Shown one piece after another: positions 1 to 7,435 of a stretch of DNA of 31,092 nucleotides. The notes beneath the pieces are model-generated. The model saw nothing but the letters and a program-made list of their open reading frames with translations. It was not told the origin of the DNA and did not search any database. This stretch comes from Angelakisella sp. (GTDB taxonomy: Bacteria > Bacillota > Clostridia > Oscillospirales > Ruminococcaceae): NCBI GenBank assembly GCA_020025195.1, contig JAHHSN010000016.1, positions 1 through 31,092 of the forward strand, read 5' to 3'. How positions within the stretch are numbered: position 1 is the first letter of the stretch; each line of letters opens with the position of its first letter. The translations under genes and the position numbers were made by a program.

Positions 1-830
1 TGAGAGGGGAAGGGGTGGTTCTCCACCTGACAGCAGGCGGCGGAGAGCGTGCCCACGGGGGTGTGGGGCAGCGGGGCGGAAGCGTGGCCGCCGGCGGAAT
101 TCATGCGGTATTCCAGATTCAGCATTCCTTTTTCCGCAATGCCGATGAGCGCGCAGGGCTCTTTGACGCCCGGGAAGACATCCTCCACCACAGCGCCGCC
201 CTCATCCACCACGAGAGAGATGTTCACGTTATGCTCCCGGAACCAGTTCACGATATTGACGGCGCCCATGCCGTTGATCTCCTCCTGCCCGGAGAAGGCA
301 AAGTAGATGTCCTGCTCGGGGGTAAAGCCCTTCGCGATGAGGTGATTCGCCGCGGAAAGCACGCCGTTAAAGGTTACCTTGGTATCGAGGGTGCCGCGCC
401 CCCAAAGGATGCCGTCCTCGATGATCCCCTCAAACGGGGGTTTCTCCCAGTTTTCTTCCTCCACGGGAACGACGTCATAGTGCGCCATCAGAACGGCGGC
501 CTCGTCGTGCTTTTTGCCCTCCCAGTGGAACAGAAGGCCGCGGTCGGGCAGCTTCAGCAGGGTGCATTTTTCATAGACATGGGGGAAAAGCTCCGGCAGG
601 AGTCCGATGAGCCGCTCAAATTCCGCGTCGTCCTCCTTGCTGTGGTCCGCGAAGGAAACGGTGCGGCAGCGGATCAGCGCCTGCAGGGTCTTGACTGCGT
701 AATCCCGGTCAAATTCCACCGGGGCGGAATCTTTGGCGATTTCCCCCTTGGGCTTAAAGGCCGCGGTACGGATGAGGATGACCGCCAGAAGCAGCACAAG
801 GACGGCCAGAATGATATACAGTACGATCAT
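1..830 (-). CDS. M20 family metallopeptidase (C-terminus cut off by window edge)
   Basis: Co-catalytic zinc peptidase of the M20 (carboxypeptidase/deacylase) family. Reading from an ATG at 830-828, preceded by AAGGAGG, the protein starts with a hydrophobic segment (MIVLYIILAVLVLLLAVILI), so it is probably membrane-anchored or exported. The M20 hallmarks follow: HYDVVP (zinc His and Asp), GRGTLDTK (bridging Asp) and GQEEING (catalytic Glu and zinc Glu). The dimerisation-domain start (AGGHAS-type segment) is reached before the window ends. About 276 codons are visible; full M20 proteins usually have 450-500. The anchor and motif spacing resemble the CPS1/PM20D1 subgroup. It is the last visible gene of a minus-strand operon with two membrane proteins, which suggests processing of an imported or exported peptide or N-acyl amino acid. 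That role is inference; the family call is firm. Confidence 0.9.
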   Translation of the reverse strand, partial: MIVLYIILAVLVLLLAVILIRTAAFKPKGEIAKDSAPVEFDRDYAVKTLQALIRCRTVSFADHSKEDDAEFERLIGLLPELFPHVYEKCTLLKLPDRGLLFHWEGKKHDEAAVLMAHYDVVPVEEENWEKPPFEGIIEDGILWGRGTLDTKVTFNGVLSAANHLIAKGFTPEQDIYFAFSGQEEINGMGAVNIVNWFREHNVNISLVVDEGGAVVEDVFPGVKEPCALIGIAEKGMLNLEYRMNSAGGHASAPLPHTPVGTLSAACCQVENHPFPS

Positions 831-854
831 GGAACTACCTCCTTACAATAGTCC

Positions 855-1520
855 TTATAACAGTCCTTTTTTATACATGATGCGGGAGACGGCGAGTGTG
901 AAGACCACGCCGACCGGAACCATGATGCCAACGGTGCCGGCGTTGAGCGCGGGGACAAAGATGAACAGAACGAGCATCAGGATGACCGGAGCGATGGAAA
1001 TCTTTACGTTCTTGGAGATAAAGACCACACCGAGACCGCCGAACAGCGCCGGAAGGATCTGCGCGAAGGCGGGGGCCAGAACCGGCGCCTTGAGGACGGG
1101 GGTCAGCGGGATGATGAGGATGACGCCCAGAATGATGATGATGGTGGTGACGATGCTGGAAACGGCGATTGCCACGGTGGAGACAATCTCACCCTCCTCG
1201 GAGTTGGCCTTGACGTCCGCCTGCTCCAGCGCGTTGAGGGCGCAGGGGAGCTTGAGGTTGCTGATGTTGCCGGTCACGAAGGAGAGATAGGAGCCGCCGG
1301 CGCCCAGCATGGGGACATAGGTGAGGGTTTCCACGGCGCCGACCGCCCAGTACATGGGCGCGGTGGCCAGAAGCCCCAGAAGAAGTCCGTGCCAATCCGG
1401 CACAGCGCCGAAAATAAGGGAGATCGCCACGGGGAAGAGCAGCAGCAGAACCATTACCGAGAGGTTCCAGATGCGCCCGCAGTGATGAACGGAATCAAGA
1501 TAGCTTTTGGTAGAATTCAT
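855..1520 (-). CDS. Small multi-pass membrane protein of unknown function, partner of the DUF5058-type protein
   Basis: A 221-residue integral membrane protein with about five to six hydrophobic segments, roughly at residues 20-40, 44-62, 115-140, 150-170, 175-192 and 195-212. The segment near residues 65-90 (GAGGSYLSFVTGNISNLKLP) is polar and glycine-rich between membrane spans, as often seen in transporters. I recognise no named family with certainty. The ATG at 1520-1518 has AAAGGGG about ten bases upstream. The gene sits 19 bases after the upstream membrane gene and 24 bases before the M20 peptidase, so the three are almost certainly co-transcribed. A two-component permease feeding the peptidase is plausible but unproven. 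Confidence 0.75.
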   Translation of the reverse strand: MNSTKSYLDSVHHCGRIWNLSVMVLLLLFPVAISLIFGAVPDWHGLLLGLLATAPMYWAVGAVETLTYVPMLGAGGSYLSFVTGNISNLKLPCALNALEQADVKANSEEGEIVSTVAIAVSSIVTTIIIILGVILIIPLTPVLKAPVLAPAFAQILPALFGGLGVVFISKNVKISIAPVILMLVLFIFVPALNAGTVGIMVPVGVVFTLAVSRIMYKKGLL

Positions 1521-1539
1521 AACGTAAGCACCCCTTTCT

Positions 1540-2277
1540 TTAAGAAAGCCAGTTCGTGATCGGAATGGCGGAAGCCATACCGAGGACGAGGCTTAAGGGC
1601 AGCGCGTAGTCCTGAATCCAGCGCCAGCCGGTTTTCTTCATAATGAGCCCGCAGAGCGCCATGACGAGCGCCGAAACGAGCATGACCAGAACAGGGATGA
1701 GTCCGGAGAGATCGCCCTGAAAGACCGAACCAAAGTCGCAGAACACATAGCCGAGGAAAGCGGAGATCATACCGATGAACATGGCGGAGGAGAAGATGTC
1801 GCCCCACTTTTTGTCCCTGTTCTCCATGCTGATCATGCCAGTCTGCAGCTTTTTGCCGATGAGGGGGACCAGCCAGATGCCGAGCATGATGGAGATGGTC
1901 ATGACCCAAGTGATGGTGACATACTGCGAGGCGGTGAGGGAGGTCACCTGCCCGAACACAAGCCCCATAGCGCTTTCGGCGTTGGTGGCGGCGATGGTCT
2001 CATAGGAGAGGGAGCCGACCACGCTGAGCCGGAGCCAGGGCAGCGGGATGCCGAGATCATTGGCGAGGGTGATGACACTGATGACAATGGCAACGGCGGG
2101 TGCGATGGTGAAAATGCCGGCGGTTAGCATCGTCTTTTTGAGCTTTTTCTGATCCATGCCGATCTCGCGGCTGCGACGCAGCGCCTTTACCAGAAAAAAC
2201 ACCGACTGCGCCAGAACGGCGAGGATGATGATTCCGGCAATGACAAACAGGATCGGGTGATTTACATGGAATTCCAT
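1540..2277 (-). CDS. DUF5058-type integral membrane protein
   Basis: A 245-residue membrane protein with about six to seven hydrophobic segments. Its layout and motifs match my memory of the DUF5058 family: one N-terminal span, a basic loop (KALRRSREIG), then GSLSYET followed by an AATNAESAMG-like stretch. Function is uncharacterised. I chose the ATG at 2277-2275 because AAAGGAG lies about 11 bases upstream. An in-frame GTG at 2289-2287 directly abuts that Shine-Dalgarno and is less likely. It is the first gene of a minus-strand operon with a second membrane protein and an M20 peptidase, led by a good promoter at 2317-2345. A substrate permease for the peptidase is the simplest reading. The family name is from memory and needs a profile search. 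Confidence 0.65.
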   Translation of the reverse strand: MEFHVNHPILFVIAGIIILAVLAQSVFFLVKALRRSREIGMDQKKLKKTMLTAGIFTIAPAVAIVISVITLANDLGIPLPWLRLSVVGSLSYETIAATNAESAMGLVFGQVTSLTASQYVTITWVMTISIMLGIWLVPLIGKKLQTGMISMENRDKKWGDIFSSAMFIGMISAFLGYVFCDFGSVFQGDLSGLIPVLVMLVSALVMALCGLIMKKTGWRWIQDYALPLSLVLGMASAIPITNWLS

Positions 2278-2316
2278 GTGGTTTGTCACTCCTTTGGTGA
2301 TTAAATTTACCTTATT

Positions 2317-2345
2317 ATTTTAGCACAGGCGAGGGGAAAAGGCAA
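2317..2345 (-). promoter_or_regulatory. sigmaA promoter for the membrane protein/M20 operon
   Basis: On the minus strand: TTGCCT (2345-2340), a 17-base spacer, then TAAAAT (2322-2317), about 40 bases upstream of the first start codon. Spacing is ideal and both hexamers are near consensus. Confidence 0.6.
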
Positions 2346-2431
2346 AGGATTTGTTCTTGTACGAAAGAAAAATGACTTCCCATGAGGAACAAATCGACCC
2401 AAGTCCTCCCGTTTCGCCCCAAACTGCCCGT

Positions 2432-2474
2432 AAAAGAAAAACCGACCCTGCCCCATTTTGTGAGGCAGAGCCGG
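2432..2474 (-). terminator. Rho-independent terminator of the GyrI-like gene
   Basis: On the minus strand an 11-bp stem (2474-2464 with 2452-2442, including two G-U pairs) is followed by TTTTTCTTTT. It begins 18 bases after the stop codon of the GyrI-like gene and insulates it from the downstream membrane operon. Confidence 0.8.
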
Positions 2475-2491
2475 GTCTTATTTTGGAGGGA

Positions 2492-3007
2492 TCACGGCGC
2501 CAGATAGAAGCAGTAATCCAGGGTGCGTGCGCCGTCCTCATCGGGGGTGCGGCTGCGGGGAAACTCATAGCGCTCAAAGAACCAGAACGCGCCGTTCCCG
2601 TCGGCGGCCAGCTCCGCGCCCTCCTCGGTGAGACGCGGCAGGCAGAGCTTTGCTCCGTCATAGAGGTCCAGTCCCTTGGCCCTCACCCAGCAGACACCCA
2701 GCGTCCCGGCGGCGAGGTCCAGCGATTGGTAGCCCTCAGGTACCTTGTGATTGGCCGGGAAAAAGCGCCCGATCCAGTACTCGGCGGGCTCACCCTCCTT
2801 CAGACGGTACAGCCCGATGGGCACCTCGCTTCCGTCAAAGTCCCAGTCCTTAAAATAGCCGGTGAGCGGACGGAACCACCCTTCGGTGATCCACTCCTCC
2901 CAGAGCGGGTAAAAATAGCCGTTTTTGCGGTCGGCGTCGGTATAGCGCTTCCCGATGAAGCGCGTGGCGGGCATCTGCTCGCGGTAGAATTTCGTGATCT
3001 CGGCCAA
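2492..3007 (-). CDS. GyrI-like / AraC effector-binding-domain protein
   Basis: A 171-residue soluble protein that looks like a stand-alone GyrI-like (AraC-type effector-binding) domain. Features include PLWEEWITEGWF near the N-terminus, the YWIGRFFP core strand, the KVPEGYQSLDLAAGTLGVCWV segment typical of the fold's ligand-cleft strands, and a C-terminal LDYCFYLAP tail. Such domains bind hydrophobic or cationic small molecules, and some act as hydrolases. There is no DNA-binding domain. The start is TTG at 3007-3005: AAGGAGG ends eight bases upstream and there is no in-frame ATG before residue 12. The gene is monocistronic, with its own promoter (3041-3069), an operator-like dyad (3021-3039) and a terminator, and it diverges from an ABC transporter operon carrying a related dyad. 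A xenobiotic-sensing or sequestration role is inference. Confidence 0.7.
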   Translation of the reverse strand: MAEITKFYREQMPATRFIGKRYTDADRKNGYFYPLWEEWITEGWFRPLTGYFKDWDFDGSEVPIGLYRLKEGEPAEYWIGRFFPANHKVPEGYQSLDLAAGTLGVCWVRAKGLDLYDGAKLCLPRLTEEGAELAADGNGAFWFFERYEFPRSRTPDEDGARTLDYCFYLAP

Positions 3008-3020
3008 TGGAAAAGCCTCC

Positions 3021-3039
3021 TTCTGGTTAGTTACCAGAA
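3021..3039. promoter_or_regulatory. Operator-like inverted repeat at the GyrI-like gene start site
   Basis: TTCTGGT-TAGTT-ACCAGAA is a perfect 7-bp dyad immediately downstream of the minus-strand -10 box. It covers the expected transcription start and runs into the Shine-Dalgarno, an ideal place for a repressor. Its core is shared with the dyad at 3149-3164. Confidence 0.6.
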
Positions 3040-3040
3040 A

Positions 3041-3069
3041 ATTATAACAAATTATCCGCCCCGGGGCAA
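3041..3069 (-). promoter_or_regulatory. sigmaA promoter for the GyrI-like gene
   Basis: On the minus strand: TTGCCC (3069-3064), a 17-base spacer and a perfect TATAAT (3046-3041). The start site would fall inside the dyad at 3021-3039. Confidence 0.7.
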
Positions 3070-3129
3070 GACGAGACCAGAAGTCATAAAAAGTTCACAA
3101 ATAAAATCAGGGGAAACGTACCCCGCTAA

Positions 3130-3158
3130 TTGACAAGTGAGGAGGAGAATGGTATAGT
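3130..3158 (+). promoter_or_regulatory. sigmaA promoter for the ABC transporter operon
   Basis: Consensus TTGACA (3130-3135), a 17-base spacer and TATAGT (3153-3158). The -10 lies inside an inverted repeat (3149-3164), so a bound regulator should block polymerase. Confidence 0.75.
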
Positions 3159-3164
3159 TACCAT
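3149..3164. promoter_or_regulatory. Operator-like inverted repeat overlapping the ABC operon -10
   Basis: ATGGTA-tagt-TACCAT is a perfect 6-bp dyad overlapping the -10 box. It shares TGGT and TAGTTACCA with the dyad before the divergent GyrI-like gene, suggesting one regulator controls both. No regulator gene lies between them. Confidence 0.55.
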
Positions 3165-3275
3165 ACAACTGCACTACTTGGACTAATACAGTTTTTTTGA
3201 AGTTCCCGGTGCAGTAAAAAGTGGATTCTTTTCCACTGATATCATAAGGAATTACGTGGAGAGAGGAGGCGGAGT
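3165..3275 (+). other. Structured 5' leader of the ABC transporter operon
   Basis: The predicted transcript starts near 3165. ACTGCAC (3168-3174) can pair with GTGCAGT (3209-3215). The same 5' segment can instead pair AACTG (3167-3171) with CAGTT (3189-3193), which leads straight into a run of seven T. A further hairpin is AGTGGA/TCCACT (3220-3225 with 3232-3237). The choice between two folds, one next to a U-tract, resembles an attenuator, but the short stem is weak. Confidence 0.3.
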
Positions 3276-4052
3276 GTGGGGAATATGGTCGAGACCTCCG
3301 GCCTGCGAAAGGTCTATCGCGTCGGCGATGACAAAGTAGTGGCGCTGGGGAATATCAATATTACCATTGAGGCCGGCCAGGTCTGCTGCATCCTTGGCAC
3401 CTCGGGAAGCGGAAAATCGACCCTGCTCAACCAGTTGGCGGGGCTGGAAAAACCGACCCGCGGCGAGGTACGCATCCGGGGAAAGTGCATTTCCAAGATG
3501 AATGAGCAGCAGCTCGCGCGGTTTCGGCAGCGGCATATCGGCTTTGTGTTTCAGTCCTACAACCTGATTCAGGGTATGACCGCCATAGAAAATGTGGCGC
3601 TCCCGCTCATGTTCCGCGGCGTGGATAAAAAAACGCGGGAAAAGAAAGCAAAGGAGATGCTGGAGGCCGTCGGTCTCGGCGGGCGCCTTACCCATCGTCC
3701 CAATGAGATGTCCGGCGGTCAGCAGCAGCGTGTCGGTATTGCGCGTGCCTTTGTTACCGACCCGGAGGTCGTCTTTGCGGATGAACCGACGGGTAACTTG
3801 GACACCAAAACGACCAAAGAGGTGATGCAGCTGTTCCTGCGTTTTGCCCGGGAAAAGAACACCACCATCATTTTGGTCACCCATGATCGTTCTCTGGCCG
3901 AATACTGCGACCGCATCATCACCATACTGGACGGCGCAGTGACCGGCGTGGAGGATCGCCCCCGGGAAGCCATCCCGGAAACGCTCCGGTTTGGAGACAG
4001 AACCAAAGAGGCCGAGGAAGCCAAGGAGGAAAAAACCAGTGAAACTACTTAA
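3276..4052 (+). CDS. ABC transporter ATP-binding protein, MacB/LolD type
   Basis: A 258-residue nucleotide-binding subunit of the MacB/LolD/YknY class. All motifs are intact: Walker A GTSGSGKS (41-48), Q-loop Gln93, signature MSGGQQQR (145-152), Walker B VVFADEP followed by the D-loop, and H-loop His203. The C-terminus carries an extra charged tail of about 35 residues. The start is GTG at 3276, six bases after AGGAGG; an ATG at 3285 is too far from it. The gene is first in a three-gene operon, and its last 14 bases overlap the next gene, implying translational coupling. It should energise the permease at 5846-7183. Members of this class power export or periplasmic mechanotransmission rather than uptake. 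Confidence 0.93.
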   Translation: MGNMVETSGLRKVYRVGDDKVVALGNINITIEAGQVCCILGTSGSGKSTLLNQLAGLEKPTRGEVRIRGKCISKMNEQQLARFRQRHIGFVFQSYNLIQGMTAIENVALPLMFRGVDKKTREKKAKEMLEAVGLGGRLTHRPNEMSGGQQQRVGIARAFVTDPEVVFADEPTGNLDTKTTKEVMQLFLRFAREKNTTIILVTHDRSLAEYCDRIITILDGAVTGVEDRPREAIPETLRFGDRTKEAEEAKEEKTSETT

Positions 4053-5859
4053 GAAAACGCTTGCGCTGTTTTTGGCGCTTATGCTGATGCTCAGCACCGT
4101 GGCTTTCGCGGTGGGAACCGAGCCGGACAAGAAAGCCCCTTCGGTGGTCGTGGCGGCGAACACCCCCGGTGACTCAGAGTCCGGGAAGAAGGAAGGGGAG
4201 ACCGGCAATGAAAAAAGCGGGACGACCCATGTTTCCGTGGAGAAATGCGAAAACGGAAGCATTACGGTAACGACGACGAAAGACAAAACCGCTATTACTT
4301 CGGCAATGACCGGGGGCAAAGATGTCCCTGTCGGTGAAAAGCTTATTCTCAGTGTCGAACCGGCCGGCGGCTTTCAGCTGGAGTCCGTGATGATCAACAA
4401 TGAGAAAAAGGTGTATGCGAATGGGAGCACCATCAAGGCCGAGGGGGAGACGATGACCTTCTCCGCGACCTTTGTTGAGAAGACCACCGCAGGCGATCAG
4501 GCGATGGTGGATACCTACCAGATCGACGTCATCTGCTCCGGCTATTCCAACTGGGTCAACTACACCGATAAAAAAGCGGCCAACAGCCCGGCGGAGATCC
4601 TCCGAAAATATGTAAAATACACCTCCGAGTGGGGCGGCCGCAGCGAGATCGTCTCGGGTGATTATGTCAACCTCTCCCTCTCGGTGAAGGACGCGGACTT
4701 TGCCTCTATCTTTAGTGATGTAAAAGTGGGCGATACCGTTCCCAATATCGCGGTTTCCACCCCCGGCAGCAGTTCCCTGCAGATGTCGAGCGGCAATAAA
4801 CGGGCCGAGGTGACCCTCACAAAGACGGCGGAGGGGTATGATATCACCCTGACCGGGCTTTCCTATAACGGTCAGGACGGCAATCTGGAGCTTCTGGTGA
4901 GCGGTAAGAGCTACAACGCCAAGATCTCCGCGGCCATCAAGAACCTTACCCCCAAGCCGACCCCCACCGAGCCGGAGAAGCCGGAACTGCCCACCGACGC
5001 GGCCAAGCCCTATGTCATCATCAAGAGCTACAGCTACGGCGGAGGCGATCTGGTAGCCGGTGAGACCCGCAACGTCACCATGACCTTCTACAATACCAGC
5101 AAGGACATCACGGTGGAAAACATGATGGTCACCATGAACCTCCCGGCGGACACGATGGTGCTGACCTCCTCCTCCAATACCTTCTATGTGGAGCGTCTGG
5201 AGCCGGAAAAGAGCATCACCAAGACCGTCAATGTTACCGTCAAGCCGACCGCTCCCGCGCAGTCGGAGTCCATGACCATCAATTTTACTTACGATTACAT
5301 TGATAACGACGTCCGCAAGAACGCCTCCACCGAGGAGAGCATTTCGATGCCCATCCTGCAGGTGGACCGCTTCACCGTGACCGGTGTGGAGATCGAGCCT
5401 CAGATCTTTGTGAATCAGGAGGGCTCGCTCTCGGTGGCCTATGTCAATAAGGGCCGCAGTGAGGTCTATAACATTTCGGCGAAGCTCAGCTGCCCCGCCC
5501 TCAAGAACGACGGTGAGGAGCAGTACATTGGCAATCTCGCCTCCGGCACCACCTCCTCTGCGGATTTCTACATCACCGCTCTGGCGGAGGGCGAGGTGAC
5601 CGGCGAGGTCATCATCACCTATGAGGATACCAACATGAACGAGCAGGCCGTCAAGGTGCCTTTCAGTACGACCGCTATAAACTTTGAGGAGCCGGCCTTC
5701 AATCCCGATATGGATCCCGGCATGATGGAAGAGCCCTCGGGCGGCTTCCCCTGGTACTGGATCGTACTGGGCGTCGCGGTCGTAGCGGCGGGCGTGGTCA
5801 TTTTCCTTAAGAAGCGCAGCGCGAAGAAGGAGATTGTGGAAGAAGATGAGGATTACTGA
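4039..5859 (+). CDS. Secreted, membrane-anchored COG1361/CARDB-like protein of the ABC operon
   Basis: A 606-residue cell-surface protein. The start is GTG at 4039, nine bases after AGGAGG and inside the previous gene; an ATG at 3991 has no such site and would bury the signal peptide. The order is: signal peptide (residues 1-25, ALFLALMLMLSTVAFA), a low-complexity linker, a beta-rich repeat of InlB-B/divergent-repeat type (about 65-150), a second unassigned beta domain (about 160-300), a Pro/Glu linker, two CARDB/NEW3-like Ig folds (about 320-440 and 445-550), one transmembrane helix near 575-597 and a short acidic cytoplasmic tail. It occupies the position held by the membrane-fusion protein in YknXYZ/MacAB operons but is not one. 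It may be an extracytoplasmic adaptor or sensor for the transporter (inference). Confidence 0.8.
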   Translation: MKLLKKTLALFLALMLMLSTVAFAVGTEPDKKAPSVVVAANTPGDSESGKKEGETGNEKSGTTHVSVEKCENGSITVTTTKDKTAITSAMTGGKDVPVGEKLILSVEPAGGFQLESVMINNEKKVYANGSTIKAEGETMTFSATFVEKTTAGDQAMVDTYQIDVICSGYSNWVNYTDKKAANSPAEILRKYVKYTSEWGGRSEIVSGDYVNLSLSVKDADFASIFSDVKVGDTVPNIAVSTPGSSSLQMSSGNKRAEVTLTKTAEGYDITLTGLSYNGQDGNLELLVSGKSYNAKISAAIKNLTPKPTPTEPEKPELPTDAAKPYVIIKSYSYGGGDLVAGETRNVTMTFYNTSKDITVENMMVTMNLPADTMVLTSSSNTFYVERLEPEKSITKTVNVTVKPTAPAQSESMTINFTYDYIDNDVRKNASTEESISMPILQVDRFTVTGVEIEPQIFVNQEGSLSVAYVNKGRSEVYNISAKLSCPALKNDGEEQYIGNLASGTTSSADFYITALAEGEVTGEVIITYEDTNMNEQAVKVPFSTTAINFEEPAFNPDMDPGMMEEPSGGFPWYWIVLGVAVVAAGVVIFLKKRSAKKEIVEEDEDY

Positions 5860-7183
5860 TATCCTGACGGTCTGCTTTAGGAACCTGACGCGAAGAAAGG
5901 TGAGGACGGCGCTGACCATCATCGGTGTGGTGATCGGCGTCTGCGCCATCATCCTCATGGTATCGCTTGGCATCGGCGCGAAAGCCTCGATGGAGCAGAT
6001 GCTTTCGGAATGGGGCGACCTGACCCTCATCGAGGTCTATAACTACGGCAACCAGGGCAGCGAGCTGAAACTGGATGACAAAGCGGTGCTTTCCATGCAG
6101 GGTATTTCCGGCGTGGAGCTGGCGACCCCCTATTATAACGCGCCTTTGGAGCTTCGTCTGGAAAGCAAGGACGGCCGTTACGTTGCGGAGTGGCTTCAGG
6201 TGATCGGCGTTTACCCCGAGGCGGTGGAAAAGATGGGCTATGAGCTGACCGACGGAGCCTATCTTTCCTCCTCCAGCAAGCCGAACAGCATGGTCCTCGG
6301 CTCCAGCCTGCCCTACCGTTTCCGGGATACCCGGCGGAAGAACGGCGGTTTTCGGGATCCCGTGGATGCGATGGGCAATCCCCAGAAGCCCTTTGTCAAT
6401 GTATTAAAGGATAAGCTGTCGCTGGTGGCCATCACCTATGACGAGCAGGGGAAGGAAAAGCCCATCAAGTTTACCCCGGTGATTTCCGGCATCATGAAGG
6501 AAGACTGGAACAAGGGCTGGGAGACCAGCGAGTGCATCTTCATGAACATCAACGACATGAAAGAGATGGTGAAGCAGGTCAACAAGCAGAACGGCAACAA
6601 GAGGGCGGAGGATCCCACCTACAATCAGGTGCGGGTCAAATGTACCGACGTCCAGGCGGTGCCGGACGTTCAGAATGCAATCAAGGCGATGGGCTTTGAG
6701 ACCAGCTCCATGGATGATGTCCGGGAAAACTTCAATAAGCAGCTGAATCAGGTGCAGTCGATGCTGGGCGGCCTTGCGGCGATCTCCCTTCTGGTTGCCG
6801 CCATCGGTATCGCCAACACCATGGTCATGTCCATCTATGAGCGCACCAAGGAGATCGGCGTTATGAAGGTCATCGGCGCGGAGATCCACGATATCCGAAC
6901 CATGTTCCTCACCGAATCCGCGATGATCGGACTGATCGGCGGTATTGTCGGCGTAGGCCTCAGCTCCTTCCTCAGCTACCTGATGAACAATGTCGGCGCT
7001 GTGGGAGAGCTGCTCAGCAATATCGGACTCAGCTTCGGAATGGGCGGAAAGGTTTCCGTCATTCCGTGGTGGCTGGTTGGCGTCGCAATGGCATTTTCAA
7101 TGCTGGTCGGCGTGGTCTTCGGGTTTATCCCCGCCAACCGTGCGGTCAAGATTTCCGCTCTGGAAGCGATTCGTCACGACTAA
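5846..7183 (+). CDS. MacB-like ABC transporter permease (FtsX fold)
   Basis: A 445-residue permease. The N-terminus (RNLTRRKVRTALTIIGVVIG) is the classic MacB_PCD entry into the first membrane helix (about 20-42). A large extracytoplasmic domain follows (about 45-305), then three C-terminal helices of the FtsX domain (about 305-330, 357-385 and 408-433), with the coupling-helix motif ERTKEIGVMKVIGA between the first two. It ends in the family-typical NRAVKISALEAIRHD. The start is ATG at 5846, overlapping the preceding gene by 14 bases. It forms a Type VII ABC transporter with the ATPase at 3276-4052. The substrate is unknown; candidates are export of peptides or antibiotics, or control of an envelope protein. 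Confidence 0.92.
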   Translation: MRITDILTVCFRNLTRRKVRTALTIIGVVIGVCAIILMVSLGIGAKASMEQMLSEWGDLTLIEVYNYGNQGSELKLDDKAVLSMQGISGVELATPYYNAPLELRLESKDGRYVAEWLQVIGVYPEAVEKMGYELTDGAYLSSSSKPNSMVLGSSLPYRFRDTRRKNGGFRDPVDAMGNPQKPFVNVLKDKLSLVAITYDEQGKEKPIKFTPVISGIMKEDWNKGWETSECIFMNINDMKEMVKQVNKQNGNKRAEDPTYNQVRVKCTDVQAVPDVQNAIKAMGFETSSMDDVRENFNKQLNQVQSMLGGLAAISLLVAAIGIANTMVMSIYERTKEIGVMKVIGAEIHDIRTMFLTESAMIGLIGGIVGVGLSSFLSYLMNNVGAVGELLSNIGLSFGMGGKVSVIPWWLVGVAMAFSMLVGVVFGFIPANRAVKISALEAIRHD

Positions 7184-7213
7184 GGCAAGGACCCTTTCAG
7201 GAAAATAAAAGAG

Positions 7214-7256
7214 AACGGCGCCCGGGGAAAAACCCTTTGGACGCCGTTTTTTCTTT
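7214..7256 (+). terminator. Terminator of the ABC transporter operon
   Basis: AACGGCG (7214-7220) pairs with CGCCGTT (7242-7248), with further internal pairing (GGGG with CCC-type), followed by a TTTTTTCTTTTC tract. It lies 30 bases after the permease stop. Confidence 0.85.
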
Positions 7257-7435
7257 TCTTATGAGTTTCCCGGCGGCTGTAAGCGGCCAGACCCCGAAAC
7301 AAGCGCCGCCCTGGGCGGTGCAGCCTTACGGCAATGCGCTTTCGCCCGCGTCGGAAAGCGGGAGAACCGAAACGGGAGAAGGCTCTCTGACTCCCTTATC
7401 GGTTCTGCGGCTCCGCCGGCGTTCCCGCCCCCGGG
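7257..7435. other. Gene-free stretch with several nested inverted repeats between two terminators
   Basis: No credible gene. The stretch can form a row of hairpins: GCTGTAAG (7276-7283) with CTTACGGC (7325-7332, one G-U) enclosing CCGCC/GGCGG (7306-7310, 7314-7318); CGCTTTC/GAAAGCG (7337-7343, 7354-7360); and AGAACCG/CGGTTCT (7363-7369, 7400-7406) enclosing GGGAG/CTCCC (7374-7378, 7391-7395). This is more regular pairing than expected for spacer DNA. It could be an intergenic repeat element or an RNA; no promoter was recognised. Confidence 0.4.

Noticed and set aside
15..851. Plus-strand frame opposite the M20 peptidase
   Set aside because: The minus-strand reading carries complete M20 motifs and a good ribosome-binding site; the plus-strand product matches nothing.
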